The notes under the pieces were generated by a model. That model was not told the DNA's origin, ran no database searches, and worked only from the letters and a program-made list of their open reading frames with translations. This document shows, in pieces, positions 54,500 through 64,000 of a stretch of 64,000 nucleotides of DNA. The stretch covers positions 558,001 to 622,000 of the forward strand of contig NZ_FREV01000001.1 of NCBI RefSeq assembly GCF_900143545.1, written 5' to 3'. The number at the start of each line of letters is the position of its first letter. Position 1 is the stretch's first letter. This DNA is from Loktanella sp. Alg231-35 (GTDB lineage: Bacteria; Pseudomonadota; Alphaproteobacteria; Rhodobacterales; Rhodobacteraceae). Both the position numbers and the translations under genes were made by a program.

Positions 54500-55684
54500 T
54501 CACAGGTCCATCAACAACCGCCGTGGATCCTCAAGCGCTTCTTTCACCCGCACAAGGAACGTCACCGCCCCTTTGCCATCCACGATACGGTGGTCGTAGG
54601 ACAAGGCCAGATACATCATGGGGCGAATGACGACTTGCCCGCCGATGGCCATGGGCCGATCTTGGATTTTGTGCATGCCCAAGATGCCCGACTGTGGAGG
54701 GTTCAGGATTGGGGACGACATCAGTGACCCGTAAACGCCGCCGTTGGAGATCGTGAAAGTGCCGCCTTGCATTTCGGCCATGCTCAGCTTGCCATCACGT
54801 GCTTTGGCGCCTTTTTCCGCAATCGCCTTTTCGATGCCTGCAAATGACATCTGGTCGGCGTCGTTGATCACCGGCACGACAAGACCCGTGGGCGTGCCTG
54901 CGGCGATGCCCATGTTGACATAGTTCTTGTAAACCACGTCCGTCCCATCGATTTCGGCGTTCACCTCTGGCACTTCGTTCAGGGCGTGGATGCAGGCCTT
55001 GGTGAAAAAGGACATGAAGCCAAGTTTGACGCCGTGCTTTTTCAAGAACAGGTCTTTGTATTCGTTGCGCAGCGCCATGACCTCGGTCATGTCGACCTCG
55101 TTATAGGTGGTCAGCATGGCAGCAGTGTTCTGGCTGTCTTTCAGACGCCTGGCGATGGTTTGCCGCAGGCGGGTCATCTTGACCCGCTCTTCGCGTTCCG
55201 CCTGATCAGCAGCGACCGGTGCGCGCGGTGCCGCAGCCGCGGTCGGGGTGGCGGAGGAGAGGGCGTTCAGCACATCCTCTTTCATCACACGACCGTCTTT
55301 GCCGGTGCCCGCGACGTCTGAAAGATTGTTTTCAGCCATCAGTTTCTTGGCGGATGGAGCGTCTTCGACATCTTTGGCGGCAGCTGGCGCTGGCGCAGCT
55401 TCTGCCTTGGGTTCTTCTTTCTTGGCCGCTGGTGCGGGCGCTGCGTCACCCTCGGCGATTTGGGCCAGCAAGGCATCAACGCCAACCGTCTCGCCTTCGG
55501 CGGCGACGATTTCGGACAATGTGCCAGCGATGGGGCTGGGCACCTCGACCGTCACTTTATCGGTTTCCAGCTCGCACAGCATTTCATCAACGGCGACGGC
55601 ATCGCCGGGTTGTTTGAACCATGTGGCGACAGTGGCCTCTGTCACGGATTCGCCAAGTGTTGGGACGCGGACTTCGGTGCTCAT
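54500..55684 (-). CDS. sucB: dihydrolipoyllysine succinyltransferase (2-oxoglutarate dehydrogenase E2)
   Basis: 394-residue core subunit. One lipoyl domain (residues 1-76; the lipoylated Lys is in [12 protein letters not shown]), an Ala/Pro-rich linker, a peripheral subunit-binding domain ([34 protein letters not shown]), and the catalytic domain ending [16 protein letters not shown] with the active-site His and Asp. Its ATG overlaps the sucA stop by 1 base (TAATG), so both are in one operon. Confidence 0.96.
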   Translation of the reverse strand: MSTEVRVPTLGESVTEATVATWFKQPGDAVAVDEMLCELETDKVTVEVPSPIAGTLSEIVAAEGETVGVDALLAQIAEGDAAPAPAAKKEEPKAEAAPAPAAAKDVEDAPSAKKLMAENNLSDVAGTGKDGRVMKEDVLNALSSATPTAAAAPRAPVAADQAEREERVKMTRLRQTIARRLKDSQNTAAMLTTYNEVDMTEVMALRNEYKDLFLKKHGVKLGFMSFFTKACIHALNEVPEVNAEIDGTDVVYKNYVNMGIAAGTPTGLVVPVINDADQMSFAGIEKAIAEKGAKARDGKLSMAEMQGGTFTISNGGVYGSLMSSPILNPPQSGILGMHKIQDRPMAIGGQVVIRPMMYLALSYDHRIVDGKGAVTFLVRVKEALEDPRRLLMDL

Positions 55685-58641
55685 TACTTTGTTCCTTTGA
55701 TGGTCAGCGCATCGTCAACGAGGGCTGCTTGTTGTGCTTTGTGCTGGCTGGCCAGACCCGTTGCGGGCGAGGCTGCAGCGGCGCGCCCGGCGTAGGCGGG
55801 GCGTGTGTGCTTGGCTTTGATCCGGGTCAGGACCCACTCGATATTGGGTTCCATAAAGGACCACGCACCCTGGTTCTTGGGCTCTTCCTGGCACCAGACC
55901 ATCTCGGCGTTTTTGAAGCGGGTCAGTTCATTGACGGCCGATTGGGCCGGGAAAGGATAGAACTGTTCGTAGCGCATGATGTAGACGTCTTTGATCCCGC
56001 GCGCGTCGCGTTCTTCCAGCAGGTCAAAGTAGACTTTGCCGGAACACATCACGACCCGCTTGATCTTGCTGTCTGCCACCAGTTTGGTGTCGGAGTTGCC
56101 AAGCTGAGCGTCGTCCCAAAGGACACGGTGGAAGGAGGAACCGGTTGTGAACTCTTCCTTCTTCGAGACCGCCAGTTTGTGCCGTAGAAGCGATTTTGGC
56201 GTCATCAGGATCAGCGGTTTGCGGAAGGTCCGATGCAGCTGACGCCGCAGCAGGTGGAAGTAGTTAGCCGGTGTCGTGCAGTTCGCCACGATCCAGTTGT
56301 CGCCGCCGCACATGGTCAGGAACCGTTCCAAACGGGCGGAGGAGTGTTCGGGACCTTGCCCCTCATAGCCATGCGGCAGGAGGCACACGAGGCCGGACAT
56401 GCGGAGCCATTTGCTTTCGCCTGAGCTGATGAATTGATCGAACATAATTTGCGCGCCATTGGCGAAGTCGCCGAACTGTGCTTCCCAAAGCGTGAGTGCG
56501 TTCGGTTCGGCCAATGAATAGCCGTACTCAAAACCCAGCACAGCGTATTCGGAAAGCATCGAGTCGATGACTTCGTATTGCGACTGACCGTCACGGATGT
56601 TGTTGAGCGGGTAGTAGCGATCTTCGTTGTCTTGATTGATCAGGCCAGAGTGGCGGTGGCTGAACGTGCCGCGCGTACAGTCTTGGCCCGATAGGCGCAC
56701 AGGGTAGCCCTCTGTCAGGAGCGAGCCAAAGGCCAGTGCTTCGCCTGTTGCCCAGTCGATATTCTCGCCGGTCTCGAACATTTTGGCTTTGTTTTCGATC
56801 AGGCGGCCGATTGTCTTATGCAGCGGAAAGTTTTCTGGCGCCGTAGACAGCGCCTGACCCACGGCGTTGAAGGTGGCTTCTTCAATCGCGGTCACGCCGC
56901 GCTGATAATCTTCGTCCTTGCGGTCGAGGTGGGACCATTTGCCATCCAGCCAATCAGCCTTGTTCGGCTTATAGGCTTTGCCTGCCTCAAATTCCTCGTT
57001 GAGGTAGGCTTGGAAGGACGCCTTCATGTCCTCAATCTCGCCTTCGGGGATCAGCCCGTCACGGACCAGGCGCTCTGTGTAAAGCGTCAGCGTGGTCTTC
57101 TGCTTCTTGATCTTTTTGTACATCACCGGGTTGGTAAACATCGGCTCGTCGCCTTCGTTGTGACCAAAGCGGCGGTAACATATGATGTCGAGGACCACGT
57201 CCTTGTGGAACTTCTGGCGGAACTCTGTCGCCACGCGAGCGGCGTGGACAACGGCCTCTGGATCGTCACCGTTCACGTGAAAGATCGGCGCCTCAACCAT
57301 CAGCGCGATGTCAGTGGGGTAGGGGCTGGAACGGCTGAAGTGCGGCGCAGTCGTGAAGCCGATTTGGTTGTTGACGACGATATGCATCGTGCCGCCGGTC
57401 TTGTGACCTTTCAGACCAGAGAGACCAAAGCCTTCGGCCACAACGCCCTGACCCGCAAAGGCCGCGTCACCATGCAGCAGGATGCCCATAACACGTGTGC
57501 GATCTTCGTCGTTCTTCTGGTCTTGTTTGGCGCGAACCTTGCCCAGAACAACCGGGTTCACTGCCTCTAGGTGCGAGGGGTTCGCGGTGAGCGAAAGGTG
57601 AACCGTGTTGTCATCAAAAGCGCGGTCGGACGACGCGCCAAGGTGGTATTTCACGTCACCCGATCCATCGACATCCTCGGGCTTGAACGATCCGCCTTGA
57701 AATTCGTTAAAGATCGCGCGGTATGGTTTTTCCATCACATTGGCGAGCACCGACAGGCGGCCACGGTGCGGCATGCCGATGATGATCTCATCAATGCCCA
57801 ACTGACCGCCACGCTTGATGATCTGCTCCATCGCTGGGATCAGGCTTTCGCCACCATCAAGGCCGAAACGCTTGGTGCCCATGTATTTGACGTGCAGGAA
57901 TTTTTCGAACCCCTCGGCCTCGACCAACGAGTTCAGGATCGCCTTACGTCCGTTTTTGGTAAAGGCGATTTCCTTGCCGTAGCCTTCGATGCGTTCTTTC
58001 AACCAACCGGCCTCTTCGGGGTTGGAGATATGCATGTATTGCAGTGCAAACGTGCCGCAATAGGTGCGCTGCACGATGGCAAGGATATCGTTCATCGTGG
58101 CCACTTCGAGGCCGAGGACATTGTCGATAAAGATCGGGCGGTCCATGTCGGCGGCGGAGAAGCCGTAAGAGGCGGGATCCAGTTCGGGGTGCGGCGTGTT
58201 CTCACGCATGCCCAGAGGGTCAAGATCGGCAATCAGGTGGCCCCGGATCCGGTAGGCGCGGATGATCATTAGCGCGCGGATACTGTCAAGGACTGCGGCG
58301 CGGACTTGGGTTTCGTCTAGTGTGACGCCCTTTTCGGCGGCTTTGTCTTTGATCTTTTTGCCTGCGGCCTCAGGCTCTGCCGGCCACTGCCCGTCTAGGG
58401 CGGCGGTTAAATCGTCGGCAGGCGCGGGCGGCCAATCAGTGCGCGCCCATGATGGCCCCGTCGCCTCTGCCTTGGCATCCGCCGGAGCATCGCCCAAGGA
58501 ACGGAAGAACGCTTGCCAGCTTTCATCAACCGCACCGGGGTTGTCGGCGTAGCGGGCGTAGAGTTGTTCGACATATTCGGCATTGTGCCCTTGCAAGAAA
58601 GAGGAGGCGTGGAAGACGTCGTTGGGGGAATGGTCGTTCAT
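55684..58641 (-). CDS. sucA: 2-oxoglutarate dehydrogenase E1 component
   Basis: 985-residue thiamine diphosphate enzyme. Family markers include the N-terminal E2-binding helix ([23 protein letters not shown]), [17 protein letters not shown], the ThDP motif [15 protein letters not shown] followed by NNQIGFTT, and [10 protein letters not shown]. The length is normal. Together with SucB and Lpd it forms the 2-oxoglutarate dehydrogenase complex. The ATG overlaps the stop of the DUF805 gene (ATGA), with GAGG upstream. Confidence 0.97.
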   Translation of the reverse strand: MNDHSPNDVFHASSFLQGHNAEYVEQLYARYADNPGAVDESWQAFFRSLGDAPADAKAEATGPSWARTDWPPAPADDLTAALDGQWPAEPEAAGKKIKDKAAEKGVTLDETQVRAAVLDSIRALMIIRAYRIRGHLIADLDPLGMRENTPHPELDPASYGFSAADMDRPIFIDNVLGLEVATMNDILAIVQRTYCGTFALQYMHISNPEEAGWLKERIEGYGKEIAFTKNGRKAILNSLVEAEGFEKFLHVKYMGTKRFGLDGGESLIPAMEQIIKRGGQLGIDEIIIGMPHRGRLSVLANVMEKPYRAIFNEFQGGSFKPEDVDGSGDVKYHLGASSDRAFDDNTVHLSLTANPSHLEAVNPVVLGKVRAKQDQKNDEDRTRVMGILLHGDAAFAGQGVVAEGFGLSGLKGHKTGGTMHIVVNNQIGFTTAPHFSRSSPYPTDIALMVEAPIFHVNGDDPEAVVHAARVATEFRQKFHKDVVLDIICYRRFGHNEGDEPMFTNPVMYKKIKKQKTTLTLYTERLVRDGLIPEGEIEDMKASFQAYLNEEFEAGKAYKPNKADWLDGKWSHLDRKDEDYQRGVTAIEEATFNAVGQALSTAPENFPLHKTIGRLIENKAKMFETGENIDWATGEALAFGSLLTEGYPVRLSGQDCTRGTFSHRHSGLINQDNEDRYYPLNNIRDGQSQYEVIDSMLSEYAVLGFEYGYSLAEPNALTLWEAQFGDFANGAQIMFDQFISSGESKWLRMSGLVCLLPHGYEGQGPEHSSARLERFLTMCGGDNWIVANCTTPANYFHLLRRQLHRTFRKPLILMTPKSLLRHKLAVSKKEEFTTGSSFHRVLWDDAQLGNSDTKLVADSKIKRVVMCSGKVYFDLLEERDARGIKDVYIMRYEQFYPFPAQSAVNELTRFKNAEMVWCQEEPKNQGAWSFMEPNIEWVLTRIKAKHTRPAYAGRAAAASPATGLASQHKAQQAALVDDALTIKGTK

Positions 58642-59063
58642 AAAGGGACCTCGTGAGGGTTGGGATCAGATTTCTTACTTGATCCCGTTAAAATCCAATA
58701 AGCGCGGGAAAGACAAAGGACCCAAACGCATGCGAATCCAAGAAAGGCGTAGGGGTGTGACTTGTAGAAGCCATCTTCTAGTGAAACGCTAACGAGTAGA
58801 TTTGTGACCAAGAGTACGGGGCTGAGGATCAGAATTTCCCACTCCCAACTTTCTTGATCCCTTAACCTTCTGACAGCGCAAGAGTGCATTGGAACAAGAG
58901 TTGCAAGTTTGAGCAATAAGCCCGCAGCAATATTTAAGCTGAACAAGAGCAGCGTTATTAGGCTGCCAAAAATATAATACCACCAAAACTCGGACCGCGA
59001 GGCGCGGCCTTTGAATTGGAAAGACTTGGCAAGGCCAGTCTTGATGGCTTCAAGCGGTCCCAT
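58638..59063 (-). CDS. DUF805 membrane protein
   Basis: 141-residue protein. The start KTGLAKSFQFKGRASRSEFWWYYIFGSLI is the DUF805 signature (F.GRA.R.EFW). About four hydrophobic segments are seen. The ATG at 59061-59063 is chosen because the family begins there; longer frames run through the repeat region. It overlaps the sucA start by 4 bases. Function unknown; the placement just before sucA suggests co-expression, not necessarily shared function. Confidence 0.85.
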   Translation of the reverse strand: MGPLEAIKTGLAKSFQFKGRASRSEFWWYYIFGSLITLLLFSLNIAAGLLLKLATLVPMHSCAVRRLRDQESWEWEILILSPVLLVTNLLVSVSLEDGFYKSHPYAFLGFACVWVLCLSRAYWILTGSSKKSDPNPHEVPL

Positions 59064-59081
59064 GGCGGGGTCCTGTGTGAG

Positions 59082-59142
59082 GTCCCGGGTCAGGCCCGGG
59101 ACGGGTTGTTTTGATTTGCGCGCCCCGGACTTGATCCGGGGC
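59082..59142. repeat. two tandem alphaproteobacterial palindromic units
   Basis: Hairpin 59082-59102 (GTCCCGGG, 5-nt loop) and hairpin 59122-59142 (GCCCCGGA, 5-nt loop CTTGA, giving the common CCGGACTTGATCCGG sequence). They lie in the 116-base gap between sucD and the DUF805 gene. Confidence 0.75.
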
Positions 59143-59179
59143 CTCGCTATGTTTGCGGCGTGTCGGGGTGAACCCCGAT

Positions 59180-60061
59180 CTAACCAATCGCTTTCAGCAC
59201 AGCCTCGCCAAGTGTCGCGGGGCTGTCGGCCACCACGATACCTGCGGATTTCATCGCTTCGATCTTGCTTTCCGCGTCGCCTTTGCCACCGGCCACAATC
59301 GCGCCTGCGTGGCCCATGCGGCGGCCCGGAGGCGCTGTACGTCCGGCGATGAAACCGGCTGTTGGCTTCCAACGGCCCTTCTTTTTCTGAGCGGTCAGGA
59401 ATTCGGCGGCTTCTTCTTCGGCTGATCCGCCGATTTCGCCGATCATGATCATCGAATGGGTTTCGTCGTCATCAAGGAACATATCAAGCACGTCGATATG
59501 TTCAGTCCCTTTGATGGGGTCGCCGCCGATGCCCACGGCGGTGGATTGGCCCAAACCGCTGTCAGATGTCTGCTTGACCGCCTCGTACGTCAGCGTGCCA
59601 GATCGGGACACAACGCCGACCGACCCGCGTTTGTGGATGTGGCCGGGCATGATGCCGATTTTGCACGCATCCGGCGTGATAACACCGGGGCAGTTGGGAC
59701 CGATCAGGCGAGAGGCGGACCCTTCCAGCGCCTTTTTCACGCGCATCATGTCGAGGACTGGAATGCCCTCGGTGATGCAGATGATCAGTTCCATTTCGGC
59801 GTCGATGGCCTCTAGGATACTGTCCGCCGCGAAGGGTGGGGGCACGTAGATGACAGAGGCGTTGGCCTCGGTCACGTGTTTCGCCTCGTGGACCGAGTTG
59901 AAGATCGGCAGGTCGAGATGGGTCTGCCCACCTTTGCCGGGGGTCACGCCGCCGACCATTTTGGTGCCATATGCAATCGCTTGTTCAGAGTGGAATGTGC
60001 CCTGCGACCCGGTAAGGCCTTGGCAGATGACACGTGTGTTTTCGTTTACGAGAATGGCCAT
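59180..60061 (-). CDS. sucD: succinyl-CoA ligase alpha subunit
   Basis: 293-residue subunit. CoA-binding [14 protein letters not shown] at the N terminus, [15 protein letters not shown], and the phosphohistidine region [21 protein letters not shown] with the active-site His. It pairs with SucC to convert succinyl-CoA to succinate with formation of ATP or GTP. The ATG at 60059-60061 ([15 protein letters not shown]) matches the family; a longer upstream frame crosses a repeat element. Confidence 0.96.
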   Translation of the reverse strand: MAILVNENTRVICQGLTGSQGTFHSEQAIAYGTKMVGGVTPGKGGQTHLDLPIFNSVHEAKHVTEANASVIYVPPPFAADSILEAIDAEMELIICITEGIPVLDMMRVKKALEGSASRLIGPNCPGVITPDACKIGIMPGHIHKRGSVGVVSRSGTLTYEAVKQTSDSGLGQSTAVGIGGDPIKGTEHIDVLDMFLDDDETHSMIMIGEIGGSAEEEAAEFLTAQKKKGRWKPTAGFIAGRTAPPGRRMGHAGAIVAGGKGDAESKIEAMKSAGIVVADSPATLGEAVLKAIG

Positions 60062-60086
60062 TGGGGCCTCCTTAAAATCTTGTCTT

Positions 60087-60110
60087 CGCGTGGGTTGCAC
60101 CCACCCTACG
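60087..60110. repeat. single copy of the 24-nt repeat unit seen at 54449
   Basis: Identical to 54449-54472 except for one base (G for T at position 11 of the unit). Each unit alone can fold as GTGGGT-NNN-ACCCAC. It lies in the 52-base gap between sucC and sucD. Confidence 0.85.
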
Positions 60111-60113
60111 GGA

Positions 60114-61307
60114 TCAACCTTTGACGGCCTTCACAATCTTCTGCGCGCCATCTTTGAGGTCGTCTGCAGCGATCACGTCGAGGCCGGAGTTGTTGATGAT
60201 CTCTTTGCCTTTTTCCACATTCGTCCCCTCAAGGCGCACGACCAGTGGCACTTTCAGGCCGACTTCTTTCACCGCTGACACAACGCCCTCGGCGATGACG
60301 TCGCAGCGCATGATGCCGCCGAAGATATTCACGAGGATGCCTTTGACGTTTGGATCGGAGGTGATGATCTTGAACGCCTCGGTCACTTTTTCCTTGGTCG
60401 CGCCACCGCCTACGTCAAGGAAGTTGGCAGGTTCGGCACCATAGAGTTTGATGATATCCATCGTCGCCATGGCAAGGCCCGCGCCGTTGACCATGCAGCC
60501 GATTTCACCGTCGAGCGCGATATAGTTGAGGTCGAATTTGGACGCGGCGAGTTCTTTTGGGTCTTCTTCTGTCTCGTCCCGCAGGGCGGCGACATCGGCG
60601 TGGCGGTAGACCGCGTTGCCGTCGAATGCGACTTTGGCGTCGAGCACTTTGAGGTCGCCGCCGTCAGTGACGATCAGCGGGTTAATCTCAAGCATCTCCA
60701 TGTCTTTTTCGACGAAGGCTTGGTAAAGTTGGCCCATCAGCTTCACGCATTGTTTGACTTGATTGCCGGTCAGGCCAAGTGCGAATGCGACGCGACGCCC
60801 GTGGAACGGTTGATAGCCGGTTGCCGGATCAACGGTGAAGTTGAGGATTTTTTCTGGCGTGTTGGCGGCGACTTCTTCAATGTCCATGCCACCTTCGGTC
60901 GAGACGACAAAGCCGATGCGGCTGGTTTGACGATCAACCAACAGGGCGAGGTACATTTCAGTTTCAATGCCGGAACCATCTTCAATGTAGATGCGATTGA
61001 CGACTTTGCCCGCAGGGCCAGTCTGGTGCGTGACCAATGTGCGGCCCAGCATTTTTCTGGCTTCTTGGGCTGCTTCTTCTACCGATTTCGCCAAACGCAC
61101 GCCGCCTGCTTCGCCGGCGTCTGCCTCTTTGAATTTGCCTTTGCCGCGGCCACCCGCGTGAATCTGTGCTTTGACAACCCAAAGAGGGCCGTCCATTTCG
61201 CCAGCGGCAGTTTTGGCATCTTCGGCGCGTGTGACAGGACGACCATCCGACACGGGGGCGCCGTAGCTGCGCAACAACGCTTTGGCCTGGTATTCGTGAA
61301 TGTTCAT
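60114..61307 (-). CDS. sucC: succinyl-CoA ligase beta subunit
   Basis: 397-residue ATP-grasp subunit. [19 protein letters not shown] at the start, [16 protein letters not shown] (nucleotide loop), [20 protein letters not shown], and [17 protein letters not shown] with the GGG loop near the C terminus. The start at 61307 is the family start; an upstream frame is not coding. It is the first gene of the operon sucC-sucD-DUF805-sucA-sucB. Its promoter region has two TGTGATCACA palindromes. Confidence 0.96.
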   Translation of the reverse strand: MNIHEYQAKALLRSYGAPVSDGRPVTRAEDAKTAAGEMDGPLWVVKAQIHAGGRGKGKFKEADAGEAGGVRLAKSVEEAAQEARKMLGRTLVTHQTGPAGKVVNRIYIEDGSGIETEMYLALLVDRQTSRIGFVVSTEGGMDIEEVAANTPEKILNFTVDPATGYQPFHGRRVAFALGLTGNQVKQCVKLMGQLYQAFVEKDMEMLEINPLIVTDGGDLKVLDAKVAFDGNAVYRHADVAALRDETEEDPKELAASKFDLNYIALDGEIGCMVNGAGLAMATMDIIKLYGAEPANFLDVGGGATKEKVTEAFKIITSDPNVKGILVNIFGGIMRCDVIAEGVVSAVKEVGLKVPLVVRLEGTNVEKGKEIINNSGLDVIAADDLKDGAQKIVKAVKG

Positions 61308-61405
61308 AAGACAATTCCAATTTGGCTTCGGTTGTCCCACGTTAGAACACAACAAAAACCGGGTTTCTAAGTGAAAATTGCTAAATCGGGCGAGATTCGC
61401 ACATT

Positions 61406-61436
61406 TGTGATCACAGTCGAAAAAAGTGTGATCACA
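61406..61436. promoter_or_regulatory. paired TGTGATCACA operators upstream of sucC
   Basis: Two exact copies of the 10-bp palindrome at 61406-61415 and 61427-61436. The start-to-start spacing is 21 bp, two helical turns, so two dimers could bind on the same face. They are about 100-130 bases before the sucC start and 76-106 bases before the divergent glycosyltransferase gene. The third copy is at the GntR gene. Confidence 0.7.
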
Positions 61437-61511
61437 AAATGGACCTACATCATGCATCCGGCGCATTTTATTCAGTTTTAAAGGATTCGCCGCAATGGTA
61501 GCCATGCTGCA

Positions 61512-62519
61512 ATGAGTGAAGCTGAACCGACATGGGCCATTGTGGCCACGGTGGATGAGCCGCCAGCGGTGGTGCAGGCATTTGTGGCCTGGCATCTGCG
61601 GCTGGGGGCAGATGCGATCTATCTGTATTTTGATCGGCCAGATGATCCTGCTGCAGATTTGTTTGGGCATTTGGATCAGGTGCATGTGACCCGTTGCGAT
61701 GCAGTCTATTGGGGGGCTACCGGGCATGATCGCCCGCGCCGCCATGAGATCCGGCAGGTCAGCAATGCGCGCGATGCCTATGCACGGGCAGCGGCAAAGT
61801 GGCTGCTGCACATCGATGCGGACGAGTTTGTCTGGTGTGACGGTGGGGTGGCGTTTTGCCTTGCCGAAATCTCGGATGGTATCGAAGCTGTGACTTTTCC
61901 TGCGGCCGAGCGGGTCCATACAGGGCCAGCCGCCTCAATCTTTGCAGGCAAGTTCCGCTTACCATTTGCCAAGCCCGCCGACGAGGGGCGCGCAATATTT
62001 GGGCCGCCTTACGATCTGACCTACCGTGGTTTGACGGGCCATGCGCAGGGCAAGGCCTTCAGCCGGGTGGGACGTGGCTTGCGCCTGTCGATCCACCGGC
62101 CGCGTCCGCAAGACCGAGGGGCCAAGCTGGCCATTCACCGCTGCCCGGCGGATCAGATGGTCTTGCTGCATTTCGAAGGGCTGACCCGCCAACAGTGGAT
62201 TTTCAAACTGTTGCGGATGGCCCAAGCGTTAGAGCATGACGACGGCATGCCGCCGTCGGCACATCGGGCCGGGCAGGCAGCGGCTGTGCTGGAAGGCCCA
62301 GATGGGGCGGGGGCGTTGCATGATTTGCTCAAGACTGCGGATGCGGCCCAGCTGGGTGTATTGGCCAAGTATGGGCTGCTGTTGCCGCTGTCTTTCGATC
62401 CGCAGGATGCGATCACTCAGTTCTTTCCGGATGCAGATGTCGATCTGAGTCCGGACGCCATTGACCGCTGGCTGGCAACGCACAAAGCAAACACGCTGTC
62501 GTTTCTGAAGTGGCGGTAG
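61512..62519 (+). CDS. glycosyltransferase family 2-like protein (Glyco_tranf_2_4 type)
   Basis: 335-residue cytoplasmic protein. The start [35 protein letters not shown] is the core of the GT-A-like family that handles cell-surface glycans. The DxD metal motif is in [13 protein letters not shown]. The C-terminal half is less conserved. It lies alone on the plus strand between sucC and mdh. Substrates are unknown. Confidence 0.75.
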   Translation: MSEAEPTWAIVATVDEPPAVVQAFVAWHLRLGADAIYLYFDRPDDPAADLFGHLDQVHVTRCDAVYWGATGHDRPRRHEIRQVSNARDAYARAAAKWLLHIDADEFVWCDGGVAFCLAEISDGIEAVTFPAAERVHTGPAASIFAGKFRLPFAKPADEGRAIFGPPYDLTYRGLTGHAQGKAFSRVGRGLRLSIHRPRPQDRGAKLAIHRCPADQMVLLHFEGLTRQQWIFKLLRMAQALEHDDGMPPSAHRAGQAAAVLEGPDGAGALHDLLKTADAAQLGVLAKYGLLLPLSFDPQDAITQFFPDADVDLSPDAIDRWLATHKANTLSFLKWR

Positions 62520-62533
62520 GGCTGAACGAAAAA

Positions 62534-62553
62534 GGGCCGCCGATTGGCGGCCC
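62534..62553. terminator. bidirectional intrinsic terminator
   Basis: GGGCCGCC and its complement with a 4-nt loop. It is followed by TTT on the plus strand and by TTTTT on the minus strand, so it can end both the glycosyltransferase and the mdh transcripts, which converge here. Confidence 0.88.
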
Positions 62554-62576
62554 TTTCCCAAAAAACATTTGGTTGT

Positions 62577-63665
<1,089 letters not shown>

Positions 63666-63704
63666 CTAACGAAAGGTGAATGCAGCGGAAATTGGGATAC
63701 ACAA

Positions 63705-64000
63705 GTGATTGAATTCGGGTGGCAATTTTTTTTGGTCGGCATCCCGGCGATCATCTTTGGAGGCATCTCTAAGGGTGGATTCGGCTCTGGTGCTGCCTTT
63801 GTGGCTGGCGCGATTCTGGCCTTGGTCGTGCCACCCGGCGCTGCTTTGGGGATCGTCTTGCCGCTTTTCATGCTGGTCGATGCCGCCACGTTGAAACCTT
63901 ATTGGGGCAAGTGGCATTGGCCCTCGGCCAAGGGGTTGATGATAGGGGCTGTGCCCGGCTGCATCGTCGCGGCGTTTCTTTATGCGATTGTGGATGCCGA
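63705..64000 (+). CDS. TauE/SafE-family permease (cut by window edge)
   Basis: The first 98 codons are visible. The start IEFGWQFFLVGIPAIIFGGI and the following KGGFGSGAAFVAGAILALVVPPGAALGIVLPLFMLVD match the sulfite exporter TauE/SafE family, with G-rich helices and the conserved GxGGG-like loop. The best start is GTG at 63705; no strong ribosome site is visible, so the start is uncertain. It is divergent from mdh. Family members export sulfite or other organosulfur anions, fitting a sulfonate-degrading bacterium, but the substrate is not proven. Confidence 0.85.
   Translation, partial: MIEFGWQFFLVGIPAIIFGGISKGGFGSGAAFVAGAILALVVPPGAALGIVLPLFMLVDAATLKPYWGKWHWPSAKGLMIGAVPGCIVAAFLYAIVDA

Noticed and set aside
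54334..54630. 98-residue plus-strand frame across the palindromes
   Set aside because: Runs through repeats and antisense to sucB; not coding in character.

Overview
The window is a gene-dense chromosomal segment from a member of the Rhodobacteraceae (Roseobacter clade), most likely a marine genus close to Loktanella, Yoonia or Octadecabacter. This is inferred from gene content and protein style: a TAXI-type TRAP transporter with a DUF3394 tail, a tripartite tricarboxylate transporter, a FYDLN-acid protein, a split MnmC, and a mdh-sucCDAB-lpd cluster. No rRNA, phage, intact IS element, plasmid function or CRISPR array is visible. One tRNA gene is present, tRNA-Ala(GGC).

Layout. 1-8.5 kb: housekeeping (smpB end, small ion channel, AlkX/YcaQ glycosylase, methyltransferase, dapA, lytic transglycosylase, EamA exporter, divergent mnmD and MnmC-type oxidase). 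8.5-12 kb: operon for rhodanese, PxpB, PxpC, PxpA (5-oxoprolinase) and a cupin. 12.2-18.4 kb: OmpA-family protein with a Met/acidic pentapeptide repeat, an RND efflux adaptor-pump pair with an atypical proton relay, and a flavin amine oxidase. 18.5-21.7 kb: divergent katG and oxyR. 22.2-25.9 kb: overlapping cluster of two glycosyltransferases and an unrecognised 155-residue protein behind a hairpin-rich leader. 25.9-32.6 kb: DMGDH-like oxidase, then USP, fused TRAP permease and TAXI binding protein. 32.8-39.1 kb: class III aminotransferase with a Cache histidine kinase and FixJ-like regulator, a DUF1989 protein, a DM13 protein and a putative 2OG-Fe(II) oxygenase. 39.3-40.4 kb: decayed 3' end of a QuiC/HPPD-like gene fused to the start of a citryl-CoA-lyase-like gene.

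40.4-47.5 kb is the most coherent catabolic island: a divergent LacI regulator, TctA-TctB-TctC uptake system, CoA-acylating aldehyde dehydrogenase and AMP-forming acyl-CoA ligase, the gene set expected for sulfoacetate degradation (SauS/SauT type). 47.6-51.4 kb holds small and miscellaneous genes, including a degenerate cold-shock protein and a GntR regulator.

51.6-63.5 kb is the TCA-cycle cluster, read on the minus strand: mdh, sucC, sucD, DUF805, sucA, sucB, two MAPEG proteins with a membrane protein between them, and lpdA. An inverted glycosyltransferase gene lies between mdh and sucC. The perfect palindrome TGTGATCACA occurs twice upstream of sucC, 21 bp apart, and once just upstream of the GntR gene at 49.9 kb. 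I saw it nowhere else, so this GntR protein is a strong candidate regulator of the sucCDAB operon. The window ends inside a TauE/SafE-type exporter gene.
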